Source of the DNA: Suillus spraguei
Lineage: Eukaryota > Basidiomycota > Agaricomycetes > Boletales > Suillaceae
Direction: 5' to 3'
DNA length: 64,000 nt
NCBI GenBank assembly: GCA_016800925.1
Contig: JABCPU010000075.1
Span: forward strand, 124,001-188,000
Positions 22,980-34,979 of the stretch are shown one piece after another; positions within the stretch are counted from its first letter, which is position 1; each line of letters starts with the position of its first letter. The position numbers and the translations under genes are program-made. The notes beneath the pieces were generated by a model. The model saw only the letters and a list, made by a program, of their open reading frames with translations. It ran no database searches and was not told the origin of the DNA.

Positions 22980-24036
22980 ATGTTTCTATTTCCTCTAGCC
23001 GCGCTTCTGGTGCTATTGCCCGCAATAGTATCTGCAGCTATATTTCCTCCTGACACCAAGGTCAAGATGCTGGACCCAAAAGGTTTTCGTAGGGCTATGA
23101 AGAGTAATGTAGGTGGCCATGATTCTGTCCTCACATTAAAACTGAATATTCCCATTCAACCAGAGGACAAGTGTGGTTGCGTTTGTCGCTCCATGGTGCG
23201 GGGTGGGTTACAGAATTATGGTTTCGTTTCGACTAATGAGCAAGCGCACCAGCACTGCCAACGGATGGCTCCCGAGTATAGCAAAGCCGCTGAGAATCTG
23301 AGTCCACTTATCCCGTTTTATGCAGTAGACTGCGATGCCGAGTTGAACAAGCGGTTGTGCGGAGAACAGGTGCGCATCGCATCATGCTTCCACACACTTG
23401 TTTCTAACACTTGTCCAGGGTGTCCAAGGGTTCCCAACGCTCAAAGTTTTCCCTCGTGGTAGCCTCGCCTCGTCTGAGCCGTACGACTCCAACGAACGTA
23501 CTGCTGGCAAGTTCATCCGTTGGGCCTCACGCTCCGTGCCCAATAATGTAAAATCTCTCCCGCACATCTACGACATCCCAGTGTGGTTGGATAAGGTTTG
23601 GCTCAGCTTGATATCTAGCCTCTTGACCTCATGTGACCTGCGCATTCCCCACAGACGAGCGACCTCCCACGCATCATTCTCTTGAATAAGGACAAGAAGT
23701 TTCCGCTGCTCTGGCAGGTCTTTGCGAATAATTACTGGAAGAAGATGGCGTTTGGACATCATACAGACCCAGATGGCGCATTTGCGGCATCGTTGGGGTT
23801 CCCAGCAACTGTCGAGGGAAAGACGTCAAAAGTCATTGTGTATCCACCAGGATCCAGCGTGCCGATTTTGTACGAAGGTGTGTGCTTTGCCTATACGGTT
23901 TTGATTACTTGACAAACATGACTATCCAGGGGTGACTAAATATGAGCCGTTGACCAAGTTCTTTAGGTCCATATTGGATGGGTCAGCAGACTTCCTCGAA
24001 ACATCACCAGGGCAACCTGTCAGGGATGAATTGTAA
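22980..24036 (+). CDS. PDI-like thioredoxin-domain protein with RDEL tail (Mpd1/P5-like)
   Basis: Six exons: 22980-23108, 23164-23202, 23253-23369, 23419-23595, 23655-23877, 23930-24036 (263 residues). It starts with a clear signal peptide (MFLFPLAALLVLLPAIVSAA). The thioredoxin active site CGHC follows VVAFVAPW and is split by an intron after CG. GVQGFPTLKVFP supplies the conserved cis-proline. The C-terminus is VRDEL, a variant of the HDEL/KDEL retrieval signal, so the protein should stay in the endoplasmic reticulum lumen and make or reshuffle disulfides. One thioredoxin domain plus a C-terminal extension resembles yeast Mpd1 and animal P5. All splices stay in frame. Lying just downstream of STT3, it shares the folding compartment, although co-regulation is only a guess. 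Confidence 0.93.
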
Positions 24037-24337
24037 TGCTCTAACTTAAAAAAACAGGGATTGACATCTTCTGCTCCAACGTGTTTGATGTCATGTCACA
24101 AATCTCACGCGGCGTCGACATCTCGTATTGTGGCCAGTTTCTTGATGGGAGGCCACGAGCGTGCTCACGGACAGAAAATATATTTGATATGATTCGTGTT
24201 CTATATTCTGCATAACCCCCATTTCCCGCAGATGTAGGATCAGCGCTCGTCACACCTTCCATTGAAGTTTGAATTCGAAGTTTGTGTCCCAACACGCGTT
24301 CTTTATCAGTCGTTCGCCTCCTGTGAAGTCTCTCAGG

Positions 24338-26369
24338 TCAATTCGTTTGACTGTCTTCCTGGCGTATCTGTTCAGCCAACACTCTTCGCTTTGCTTCTTC
24401 GGCGTTCCTCTTGATTCCTTTCTGTATCTCTCGGTCCCAGCTTGTTCCGAGCCATACCACAACATATTCAGATAGGCCTACTGTAAAGAGGCCGATGACC
24501 TGACCTAAATGAGGATGAGCAATAGTTTCGCAAGAGTTACAGGATATGCACCGATCCAGAGTCCCTGCAGTCCAAGATTAGTCTTGAATGCGAGGGTAAT
24601 TCCGATTGGCAATGCAAGAATGTAGTATGCAACAAGGTTGAACATTGCGCCAAGGTGTTGTCGGCCTGAAAGCGCTGATAGGTGAGCTTCCCATTTCACA
24701 CCAAATGCTTGCCCACCTTGACCACGAAGGACGCCACCACAGGAATTTGCCAGCCCGTCGGCGATCTCACGGTACTCTCAATTTGTAGATATCGGGTATA
24801 CAATGTACTCACTTGAAATGAAGCAACCAGAGGCATTACTTTGCTGACAAGCTGGACGACGTCCTCATCATCGCTGAAGATATAGCCAAATTTCTATTCG
24901 CCGTTTAGTATGAAAGCACAGTGCAAGACGATCATTGACGTACATTTCTGGCTGCCAACATGATTATCATCACTGCGAAGCCAACGATGACGCTAATAAG
25001 GGCAATAGCATGAGCTGCGTTCCTTGCGCCGATGGCCGTTCGTGCTCCGATCAGGTTTCCGATGCGATTTGAAGCGACAACCCCTGGTGAGATGTTAGAC
25101 ACGAATAATTCATTGTTTTGACACTAACCGAATCCAAAAGGCAGTGTGCTTATGACTATGGATGTGATCAATACAATATGAGGTGTATACAGGAAATCCA
25201 TACTTTGGTCAGTAGTCATGATAACAGACTGCGCCGCCAGTGGAAGCTCTCCAAGCCGACCGGCTGCAAGGGCTACTATTTCGAAAGCAGCCCTATTCAC
25301 AGTAAGTGAGACACCCCAGTTGGGGGCAGTCACGGCTCACCATTCTGTGCCTACCATTAAGATACCCGGGAGTGCCAACCTGAGGAACCCGACGCAGCTC
25401 TCGATGTTGAAGACCATCTTGGGTTGAAAACCACCCCACGTAGCGTTTTGTTTGTGCACGGACGACATTGATGTCATTGCAATCAAGAGGAAAAATGCAC
25501 ACCAGTATGTGATGGAAAGCGCAACAGGGCAACCGAGCATGCCCAATGAAGTATAATGGACCAGAAAAATGTTGAGCGCGACATTGATTGGCGATACCAT
25601 GATCAGTACCCAAGTGGCAGCCTTCATAATTCCTGCATATCTCATAAGTTGACGAACGAATGCCCGGCATGCGACTGACCTTGGCATTGCAGGTATTTCT
25701 TGAGGGACTCGAAAGCAATAAATCCAGGTGCGCCAAACAACAAGATCCGCAGAATATCTTGAACGTCCTTGCAAAGACGAGGGGGCTCCTTGATAGCCAA
25801 CAAGACAGGCTCCATGAATACCCAGAGCACGCCGACGGGAATCAGAATAATCCAGAGTAATACTACGCAACGCTGGAAATGCACAGACAGATCGGTGGAA
25901 TGACTCCCTCCAGTGAATGCCTGAGAGCCCAAGGTATCGAGGGCTGATCCTCCTCCCAGTGCAATGCACCAGCCTACATGACGTGGGATCATCCTTGCAA
26001 AAGATAATTAATGGGACTACTCGCCAGTAACGTAGGCCAGCATCAGCGAAAATGCTGCTGCAGAAAGTTCTTCTGGGCCCAGACGGCCTGTGATCACGAT
26101 CGACACTGTCTGAATAGAATTCTGTAAAATATAGGACAAAATGACTCATTGACATCGGTCGTTAGCATATGCTCCTCGAGGCTGACGAATTTTAGCCTAC
26201 CAGGGATTGAATCGACGACAAGCGAGGCCAGAAGACGGGGCCCGATTGATTGGTTCTCTCCTACCACTTCGGGAAAATTATGAAGGCAATGATCGTTCAG
26301 TTGCTGCTGTGTGCGCTGAGCATTGTGGAGGAGGGGTGCCGTTTCACCCATGGATCTAGTACGTGACAT
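24338..26369 (-). CDS. MATE-family multidrug/toxin efflux transporter
   Basis: A multi-exon membrane protein of the MATE group, which exports organic cations and toxic compounds in exchange for H+ or Na+. It begins [16 protein letters not shown] at 26369; a start at the second Met (26351) is also likely. Motifs in order: [139 protein letters not shown]. It ends [12 protein letters not shown] at 24338. The intron after DSIP joins cctg to tcattttg, restoring PVILSYILQ. It is close to fungal MATE proteins similar to yeast Erc1/YDR338C and converges with the PDI-like gene, about 300 bases apart. Looks intact. Confidence 0.93.
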
Positions 26370-26818
26370 GATGCGAAACTTGGTGAATAGCCACTGCCAA
26401 TCTACAGTGTTTATAACGGATTCCGAGGTAACGGACTATATAACGGAACCTCGGATTGTCCCATGCCGATTCCCTTTCGAAATCCTCTGGGGCATGTATC
26501 CTTCTCAAAATGAGGTTTGCATCGTGTTTGATGCCATCTCCAGTGGAGTATTTTTGTGAGCCGATCTTTCCGATGGCATTTCCATTTCACTATCCCTGAT
26601 AAGATTCATCTGGCAGATTGGGTCTTGGGTTTTTTGCCTCATGGCGGAAATTGTTTTGCACCTGTGATGTTATCAAGACGGAATCATCGTCTTTTGCGAT
26701 ACTCGTGGCGTGATAGCGGGTCATGAGATACGAAAATTTTCCCGCCAGAAAAGCTTTTTAGATGGCCTAACGATCATTGAAACTCATCAGGACCTACCCT
26801 CTAGAATATTCCCCCGAG
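26370..26818. promoter_or_regulatory. Shared upstream region of divergent transporter and agmatinase genes
   Basis: About 450 bases between two divergent start codons. A short imperfect inverted motif (ccgaggt ... acctcgg, near 26425-26455) lies on the transporter side. No firm TATA box or known binding site was recognised. Confidence 0.4.
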
Positions 26819-28453
26819 ATGAAATCGCAAACTGTTACTCTGTTCGCTTTGGTGTTCGCTGCCGTAGGCCTCGCACACGATCATCCTCACGAAGACCAAA
26901 TCCCTCTGAATTATGTCAAATATCCCTACCAGGCCATGTATCCAGGCGATGATGACGGTACACAATAAAATCTCCCTCTTTCAACTGCCGCTCACCAGTG
27001 ATGCCAGTGACTGCGGACTCTATTTTTTCCGGGATTACCACATTCGCGAAGCTACCATGGGTACAATGTCTTGGCAAGGACCGAGATACTACCTTTGACA
27101 TCGCATTTATCGGCGCCCCTTTTGTACGTCATTGGCATCTGTTCATTCAAAAGGTTTATTCGAGTGTTCTGCACAGGATACAGGCACATCCTACCGCCCC
27201 GGTGCCCGGTTCGGGCCTGCAGGTATTCGTGCCGGATCCCGTCGGTTGACCTTGTATGGAGGATACAATGTTCCCCTTGAGGTTAACCCTTTCCTCTCTG
27301 GACTCAAAATTGTAGATTGCGGTGACATCCCAGTCACGCCCTACGACAACAAGTACGCCATTCAGCAAATTGAGACCGGGCATAAGGAGCTCCTTCACCG
27401 ACCTGCCTTTTCCCCACTTGGCAACGACGCTCTCACCGGCAAGCCTCTCGTCCCAATTTCGATCGACGGAAAGAATCATCCACGTGTAGTCACACTTGGT
27501 GGCGACCACACGATTGTTTTGCCTTTGCTTAGGTTCGCTTCGCTTTTAGTGGGTGATTTGCAACTATTTCTCAGTGTTACGCACCCAGGTCCATTCACTC
27601 TGCATACGGCCCAATTTCCGTCATCCACTTTGACTCCCACTTAGATACCTGGAAACCATCTGTGTTTGGAGGCGCCCCTTCCGATCAGGCCGCTATTAAC
27701 CACGGCACATATTTTTACTGGGCTAGTCAGGAGGGTCTGATTAAGAACGGAAGCTCCATTGCAAGTATCTTATTTCCTTACTTTCCAACATCCATTTCTA
27801 TCACCGAATACCATGATCCTAGTTTATTGTTGAATATTTAGCATGGCGCCATCCGGACCACACTATCAGGACCGGCCGATTATGCCAATGACGACGCCTC
27901 TGGCTTCCAACGAATCGAAGCCCGTGAAATTGATACCATAGGTGAACGGTACCGATCATTTATCGTTGTTCGTTATCTGAACATCTCTTAGGCACCGACG
28001 GAATTATCGACAAGATTCGGAAGACCGTGGGCAATCGACCCGTTTATCTGTCCATTGACGTGAGTTAGCATTTCATCTCGCTGTTGAGCGTTCAATACAA
28101 CTTAATACAGATTGATTCAATCGATCCCGCATTCGCTCCTGCGACAGGTACCCCGGAAACTGGCGGTGAGTTCATACATCATTATTAGATGATAAACTTA
28201 GTTATCGGAAGGCTGGTCTACACGCGAGTTACGCACCATCCTCAGAGGCCTGGATGGCCTGCACATTGTCTCGGCCGATATTGTTGAAGTTGCTCCTGCA
28301 TATGATACCAATGCAGAGCTTACGACTATGGCCGCAGCTGACGTACGTCATGTATATCAAATTTCTGAAACGTTTTTAACCCTTACTTCACAGGTACTTT
28401 TCGAGGTCATTAGTGTCATGGCCAAAACCCCCTTGGGTAAAGTCGCGAATTAA
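26819..28453 (+). CDS. Agmatinase-family ureohydrolase with signal peptide
   Basis: A multi-exon gene of the arginase/agmatinase family (agmatine + water to putrescine + urea, using two Mn ions). After a predicted signal peptide (MKSQTVTLFALVFAAVGLAH) come IAFIGAPFDTGTSYRPGARF, GPAGIRAGSRRL, TLGGDHTIVLPLLR (first metal-binding His), VIHFDSHLDTW (Asp/His/Asp ligands), YLSIDIDSIDPAFAPATGTP (last two Asp ligands) and ETGG. The end TPLGKVAN is at 28453. All metal ligands are present. The signal peptide suggests a secreted or vacuolar enzyme, unlike bacterial agmatinase. An in-frame ATG upstream at 26777 would hide the signal, so 26819 is preferred. Substrate is inferred from family, and other guanidino compounds are possible. 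Confidence 0.9.
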
Positions 28454-28814
28454 GCGAGAAGATTGATTTCCCCTCAGATCAAGTTAGCTGTTTTCTTCAG
28501 AGCGGCAAAATAAATTTCTTGGTGCTCATTTCCCGTTTCATTTGAGATTCCATCTATGCATTATTGGTTTAGTCCTACATCAAACGCCGCTGGTCGCATG
28601 TACGACATAGGAATTTCAGATATCCAATCACAGCCATGTAAAATATCTAGTATGCTATGTTACTCACGCCATTGGGCAATTGTAAATATTGTAAGGATCA
28701 GCGGTTCGCTATCCCGAAAAGGAAGGTCACAAAGATCAATTGAGAAATTCAACTTCGACATTTTGCTCGTCTCCCATAGACAGACCCTAACTATAGTAGA
28801 ACATACAGTTACGG
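28454..28814. other. Intergenic, agmatinase 3' flank
   Basis: AT-rich, no coding frame recognised. It ends where the duplicated permease block begins. Confidence 0.4.
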
Positions 28815-29690
28815 TCTCGTTACATTTTACAAGAATTCAAATCTTCCGGACGCTTGGTAAATTACTATGGCCATGTTCTTTTACGTCGTACTAGTACGTT
28901 AACGTATTACGCGATCTAAAAACTGAATGATGGAACTCCAGGGTACCCCTCATCGTTATCTTGCCATGCTTTCATATGCCTCATGTGTCATGATCCATGC
29001 GAAACGGTTTGTCGATGGCACGTTGCATTACATACTAGCCGCGGGCTTAAAACCGTCACTATCGTTTTCGCTCAGGGGTCTGCCGTCACACGATTCGAGA
29101 AAAAATCGAGGGTAAATTTTGCATTGTACACGTGTAATACTTCAGTCTTGAGCAAAATATAGATGCACTACTTGCATATCACAGTATACATTTTGGCACG
29201 TCAAACATGCACAGGAAGTACTATTTTGCTTTGCTATTTCAACTGACAGTCGTCTGCAGCACAATATTTGCTTGTACCGACGCCACTAGCCTGAGCATCG
29301 ACGGAAGCCAAAATGAACCAAATATAACCTCTTTCCCCTCTAAAGGCGATCTCGGATCATCAATATTCCTGATCAGGCCATGGGTCCATTATGCGCTGAA
29401 ACGATAGACGCAAAGATCGTCGAAAACGCTCATGATGATCACAATAGCGTAATCTACACCGTCCTGTCATCAACAGAACAAACACCATCAGAATCGATCG
29501 ACACATGTATTCATCCCCACCGGGGTGACCGTTTATGTTGAGGGGAATAATAATAATGATACGATGAATGATACCCATGCACCGCTATGATTCCAATAGG
29601 GCATATGCCACCTTCCCATTCTGAATGTGCTTATCACGGCCCGATGTGATACGAAAAATATAGGTGTTCTTTGATGAGGACAATAATGAA
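28815..29690. repeat. Duplicated block matching the permease 3' end and downstream flank
   Basis: This block matches 31490-32385 in the same orientation, with roughly one change in ten and several indels. Shared phrases include tctcgttacattttac, ttttacgtcgtac, cctcatcgttatcttgccatg and ctcaggggtctgccgtcac. The right half is the broken permease end. Downstream flank and gene tail were copied together. Confidence 0.85.
29340..29690 (-). pseudogene. Broken 3' fragment of an APC amino-acid permease
   Basis: Homologous to the last exons of the intact permease at 32021-34189 (WVSFIV and the final cytosolic tail region). The frame is broken: the reading AWVSFIVSLLLFPST runs into a stop where the intact gene continues PPHKQPPRW. 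Nothing upstream of the last helices is present. It is a dead fragment left by the duplication. Confidence 0.8.
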
Positions 29691-30763
29691 ACAGATGATT
29701 GGTGACTTACTGTCTTTTTTGTGCTCTTGTTCTTGCTGTCCGTTGGGCTATGAACGTTCAATGGCACTTCCACACACTTATTAAAACAAAGAGGCACGTC
29801 TCTGCATCACACTTTGCCTAGTATGGGGGTGTCGTCACACTATGTAAGGAACGCGGCTGTCCTGATTCCTGACGTTCAGAATACCAGCCCGCCTTCATAA
29901 CAGAACCAGCGATTCCTAAGACTGGGACAAAAAGCACAGCGAGCTGGAAGATAACATGACCATGAATAGTGCAGAATCTGCACGCCAGCCGTATCTAACA
30001 AAATATCAAGACTCGACGGACGTCCCTGTAACTTGATCCAGAAAATCCTGCGATAGTCCGTTAATTTATCAGATCGATTCATAACAGAAAACTTAAATCA
30101 ACGCACTGATATGATAATCAGTCTCCGAATGCTGGTTTATTATCGATCAGTATGGCAGAACTGCAAAACACGTGGTATCGTACCTCAACATGAGTGTAGA
30201 ATGAGATGGATTGAATCTGGCGAAGCATGTCTGATACGAAGCAAAAGATATAATGAGTGTGGTGATGTTGATGTTTATGCCTCCCGCCCCAGTTTGTACT
30301 ACTTGGCACACCAAAGAAGTACAGTAGAAACCATAACGGGCCATGACACAAGCCGATCGAGTAGACAGCCAAAGAATGGTACAATAATTACAGCCAGTAT
30401 TCGAACGGGGTTGCATTCAACAAGCCGATGATCACACTGACATGACGGCATCAGCAAACGAGTGAAAATAAGACAGCGCCGTCACTGACGTGGAGTAGTA
30501 ATCCAGTAGTCCACCAAGTATGAACGTGAACTTCGAGACACACACCAAGACAACAAATAGAAACCACGTACTTAGAATTGGTTGACTTTAGTATCAGGCT
30601 GCTCTCCCTCGATGCTCCTGTTGGACACACAGCAAGATTAAATGACAGCCGTCGCTCTTGAAACATTGTTCCAAGCGCTAACTCGAAAAGGCTGAAATTA
30701 GTTGTTGGTGATTACCGTCGCTGTTACTGACAATGAGCACAAGAAGCAGTCCAGTAAGCCACG
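29691..30763 (-). other. Possible remnant of an unidentified membrane-protein gene
   Basis: On the minus strand several short stretches are hydrophobic and protein-like: IIGLLNATPFEYW near 30430, AVIIVPFFGCLLDRLVSWPV near 30380, and a tail LAVLFVPVLGIAGSVMKAGW near 29960-29850 ending HSVTTPPY. Introns would be needed to join them, and frames are broken in places. I do not recognise the family. It may be a degraded gene or chance. Confidence 0.3.
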
Positions 30764-30865
30764 GCTTGAGCCACCGGATGGGCCGGCCGTAGGCCGTGAC
30801 TTCGGTCCGGCTCGGCTCGGCCTGATCAGACCTAGCTTTAGCCGGCCCACGTCTTGAAGCCGGGC
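30764..30865. repeat. GGCC/GCCG-rich block
   Basis: Unlike its AT-rich surroundings, this block is dense in ggcc, gccg and ggctcgg words. A block of similar character lies at 36893-37017. Both may be ends of related non-coding transposable elements, but no matching terminal repeats were found. Confidence 0.4.
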
Positions 30866-32020
30866 CGTGCACATCACCAGGAAGATAGGGGCTTTGGTGG
30901 GCAGCTTCTTGGTTGATATGACATCCGATTACTTCACAGAATTCAAGCTCTCATACGGGAATGGGGTGCAATGGTTTACAATGCGAATATATCCAACAAT
31001 CAGATAGGGTCGGATGACCCACGCTGGAGTCCTCAAAGTACTCAATACATACATGAGTTCTATTGGTGAAGAAGCACTCATCAGGAGAATCCGAGATTCT
31101 TCTTCTCTCTCGGTAGCATCCCAGAGTTTTCAGCCCACGTCAACATCTCATGGTCTTCACATTCCACCAGCAGCGCCATCCGCGCTTCTACCACGTCGTT
31201 CCACTTGTCTAGCACATCGTTAGCCCCTCCGATACCCAATGATAAAGCCAGCCTGAGAACAGACAGACGACTCGGAACAGGTAATGAGAAGGCATCCCGA
31301 GCGCTGGCACTTTATATGCGTGACTCTGGAGGTTCTTTGCCTTTTTGCAAATTTCAAGTCTCTTATCCTTCTCGTATTTCTTAATATCCTTCTCACACTG
31401 TCAAAATCCAAACTGTTGTACCTTCTAATTATTACGTTCGGAGTTATACAGTGGCCTCGTGTACACGTACTTTATTTGTTGTAATGGTTTAGCTCGTTAC
31501 ATTTTATAATAATTCACTACTAACGTACATTCGGTATATTACTATAACCATGTTATTTTACGTCGTACGTCAACGTAGTACTACGCAATCTATAACAGAA
31601 TCTTGACACCGTTGAATGATGGCACTCCAGCTGGTACCCTCATCGTTATCTTGCCATGCTTTCATATTATGCTTCATGTGTCATGATGCATGCGAAACAG
31701 TTTGTCGATACACGTTGCATTACATACCGGCCGCGGGCTTAAAACAGTCACTATCGTTTTTGCTCAGGGGTCTGCCGTCACGATTCTGGAAAAAAATGGA
31801 GGATAAAATTTGCATTGTACGCATGCCACGCGTGTAACACTTCAGTCTTGAGCAGAACATAGAGAGGCATTACTTGCATATCATATACATCCTGTCGAAT
31901 ATAAACAGGACTCAGCCACGTCAAACATGCACAGGAAGTATTATATTTATATTGCTTTGTAGTCCTCTAGCATCCGAGTCTATACATGTGCTTTGGCAAA
32001 AATAGACCAAATATCACCTT
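30866..32020. other. Permease 3' flank and unassigned sequence
   Basis: From about 31490 this is the partner of the duplicated block at 28815. The part at 30866-31489 has only short open frames with no recognised motif. Confidence 0.4.
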
Positions 32021-34189
32021 TCAAAGCTCTTTCCCCTCTGAAGACGATCCCAGATCATCAATATTCTTGATTGGGCCATGGAACCACTTATGCGCTGAAA
32101 CGACCCAAGAGATAGACGCAAAAATGAAAACGCCCATGATGATCACAACAGCGTAATCTGCACCATCCTGTCAGCAACAGAACAAGGGCCATTAGAATCA
32201 ATCGATATACGTACTCATCCCCACCGGGGTGGCTGTTTGTGTGGGGGGAAGAATAACAATACAACAATGAACGATACCCATGCAACCGCTATGATCCCAA
32301 TAGGCATATACCACCTTCCTAGGCTGAATGTACCAGGTACCAGCTTATCACGGCCCGATGTGATACGAAGGAAGATAGGTGTTGCATAAGACACGTACAA
32401 GCCGATGACGGAGGCCCTGGAACGTTAATAATAATCTCTGTGGATATGGATTTTACGAAGTGAAGTTTAACGTACCCTGCAAGGGACGTGAGTGCGGCAG
32501 CGGAGAAGCCCAACAAACCACAGACAGCGGCAGAAACCATTACCAACCAGACAGCATTTACAGGAGTTTGCGTGCGCCGATTGATCCGCTTCCACCAACG
32601 AGAGCCAGGAAGAGCATTATCTCTTGCAAAAGCGAAGATGACACGAGATGCATCCACTCCTTGTGCAGCGCCCGTCACGAACTAATCAACCAATTATTCA
32701 TGCGCGAACAGTTAATGATGATTCTTCACCGTACCTGCACAACAATGATAAAACACCATATTACTAGCATACCTCTTTTTCCAAGTACATCTAAAAAGAG
32801 CTGACCCATGGGAAGTGGTAAGGCACTAGTCAACAAGCTGGCCACGGAAGCCGTTGCAAAGGAGCACGCGATGAGGAGAAGCCAGCCCAGTGCTTGCGTT
32901 CCGAATACACCCACGAGGATGGCAATGGGTGCTGTACGCTGAGCACCGGCTACCTCTTCAGAGATGTGTGCAGCAGAGTCATCTGGAGTTCTATGAAGTC
33001 AATAGTACATCCGCAGACGGCATCTGCTCACTCACAACCCGTGAGCGTCCACATTGGAGCTGTGAAAGCAAGAAGGAAAGCCCAACCATCTGTGCATGCG
33101 GTCGGTCAATGCCCTCAGATTACGGACCAGTACTCACTATTACTCCATCCTGTGTTGTTCTCGAACATAGTGAATGCTTCATTTGTGGATACCCTGTTGC
33201 CACCAGAACAGACAAGTAGAGCAATGATGGCGGCTATAGTGGTACCAACTGTTGGACGAGAATGAGATCCGGAAGTTCATTTACACCTTGTAAACCAATA
33301 CTTGCCGTTTAAAATCACGTAAAACAGATTTAAACGGGCTAATATGTTCGTGGCAGCAGAGCATACCAGGCCATGGGCAAATAGAATGGCAAGTAAGATG
33401 CCGTATGTGGCACCAGAGCTCACTATCATCGCTCCATCGGAGCTCACCGCAATTGCGGTAGCGATCATCTGTGCACTGCACAAAGTGAGTCACGGGAGGC
33501 GTAATGCTGCTTAACGAACCATGTAAAGTCAATGGAACACACAAGAGTAACTTGGCCCGTGATATTGGCCCATCCTAGAAACCTTATAATAAGATAAGGA
33601 TTTATTTCATGAAATGCTTTTCCAACCTGTGATCCAGCTCGCTAATGCGGAGTATTTTGGAGGTGCGAGTTTAGCGGAAAAGTAATAGAGGCCAGCAGAA
33701 GTCCTAGGCGAAAACGTGCATGTGAGATCTCAAGTCATGATATTGTAGAAACGGTGACAGATGTTTACGGCATTGATGATACCAGCTCCGCCATTGAAGA
33801 TGCCACCGCCATCACAAAGAAACAGGGGATCAACCATCCCCAGACCATTCCAACGTGACCGCCTACAGACCTCGACGTCACTCGTGGCTGCTATTGAAGA
33901 GTAGGCACGCACCTGAGACCAGTGGAAATGAAAATGTTGATGATACAGAAGCCACCACACCCATGATTGAGAAGGCAAAGGCAATGGTCTCGATCATCTG
34001 GACAGAATAATTTTCGCTTCCATACGAGGAGTTACTTGTTCAAGATAAGGACGGACTGACCGAGAACTCACGCTTAAACTCAGCTTTGTAGCCAAGCTCA
34101 GCGAGTAGTTTATCGTCTGCATCGCGTGGTGGAGTGGGGTAGTTCTTGATGCTGGCAGTGTCAACGCTAACTTTCTCCTGCTTCGACAT
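32021..34189 (-). CDS. APC-family amino-acid/GABA-type permease
   Basis: A multi-exon transporter gene of the amino acid/choline permease group (fungal Uga4/Hnm1-like). Start MSKQEKVSVDTASIKNYPTP at 34189. Motifs in order: FAFSIMGVVASVSSTFSFPL, GGHVGMVWGWLIPCFFVM, ASSMAELASSMPTSAGLYYF, YSALASWITGWANITGQV, WAFLLAFTAPMWTLTGYDSA, AAHISEEVAGAQRTAPIAIL, GAAQGVDASRVIFAFARDNA, LPGSRWWKRINRRTQTPVNA, RITSGRDKLVPGTFSLGRW. It ends DLGSSSEGKEL at 32021. These are the conserved helix 1, glycine-rich and SEE loop motifs of the family. About twelve helices can be drawn. It imports amino acids, GABA or choline at the plasma membrane; the substrate cannot be set from sequence. It is transcribed away from the deacetylase cluster. 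The copy looks intact, unlike the fragment at 29340-29690. Confidence 0.92.
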
Positions 34190-34979
34190 TCTGTGAATAT
34201 CGGACAAAGCGACATAAGGAAGCTCTTCTTTTACGGCAAATATATTAGGAAGTTGGAGATAAGAGCATGGGCGCCTGATGTGAGTTACTAGGTTGTGTCG
34301 AACCTCGTCTTATCTTTTGACAGTGACATAACGTTCTTAACAATGGATAGCGAGAGGGCCAAGGCACACGCTCGCACCCCGGGCTCCAAGCTCCACCGCT
34401 TGTGCTTTGCCTCGTTGCTCAAGATATGTGCCGGGGGGTGGCTGAGGAGGAAGTACTTGTATCACATTAAAGACGCCGAATGTATTAATTCATTCACCAA
34501 CCACAAACCCGGACCTCTCGGGTATTCGACTCGTCACAACACAACCCATATATAGCGAGCACCACCTCTTCATAGTTTCCTTTTTCTGTTTGACAAAGCT
34601 CTCCTTCCACTAAGCCTGATTCCTGCGGTACAGGCTCATGTTCTCCAAAAGGTCGCGGCAATGTCTGTCAGTCGAATGCTCTGAAAGCTGTGGATATCTT
34701 TTACACCGTCACCATTACTGCTGGCACCAATGAGAAGCAGCCACATTACAGTCATTGAATTTGTTGAACTTCGTCACAGTTTCCAAACTGCGCGATTGCA
34801 AATTGTCGAATTCGGATTATCATAGGTTCTCCCGTCCTCAGTGATGGTCGTGGGACTGTATCATACGTTCCCTCGTGTAAGTATATATTGTTGCGTTGAC
34901 ATCCTCACCATGACTAGTAGCACTCGAGGATCCTCAACACTGTGACTTTCTGAATCTTCTTGCGAGCCACAAACGCTTA
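34190..34979. promoter_or_regulatory. Divergent promoter region, permease and deacetylase copy 1
   Basis: It holds TATA-like sequences at about 34545 (catatatag) and 34880 (agtatatattg). The second is conserved before deacetylase copy 2 (about 38553) and is a good core promoter candidate for both. A short upstream open frame lies at 34910-34945. Confidence 0.5.
34910..34945 (+). other. Short upstream open frame before deacetylase copy 1
   Basis: ATG through TGA codes MTSSTRGSSTL, starting about 70 bases before the deacetylase ATG and about 30 bases after the TATA-like site. The same uATG, in the same place but reading longer (MTSSTQGSPIRVNTVIF), precedes copy 2 at 38575-38628. It may damp translation if it lies in the mRNA. 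Confidence 0.4.

Noticed and set aside
25337..26155. 272-residue minus-strand frame inside the MATE gene
   Set aside because: It is a shifted frame across introns and exons; the MATE motifs are in the neighbouring frame.
30451..30666. Frame with QERRLS resembling the DUF6533 exon ERRLSVMSYLYLAV
   Set aside because: Similarity is limited to a few residues and the neighbouring exons of that family are not present.
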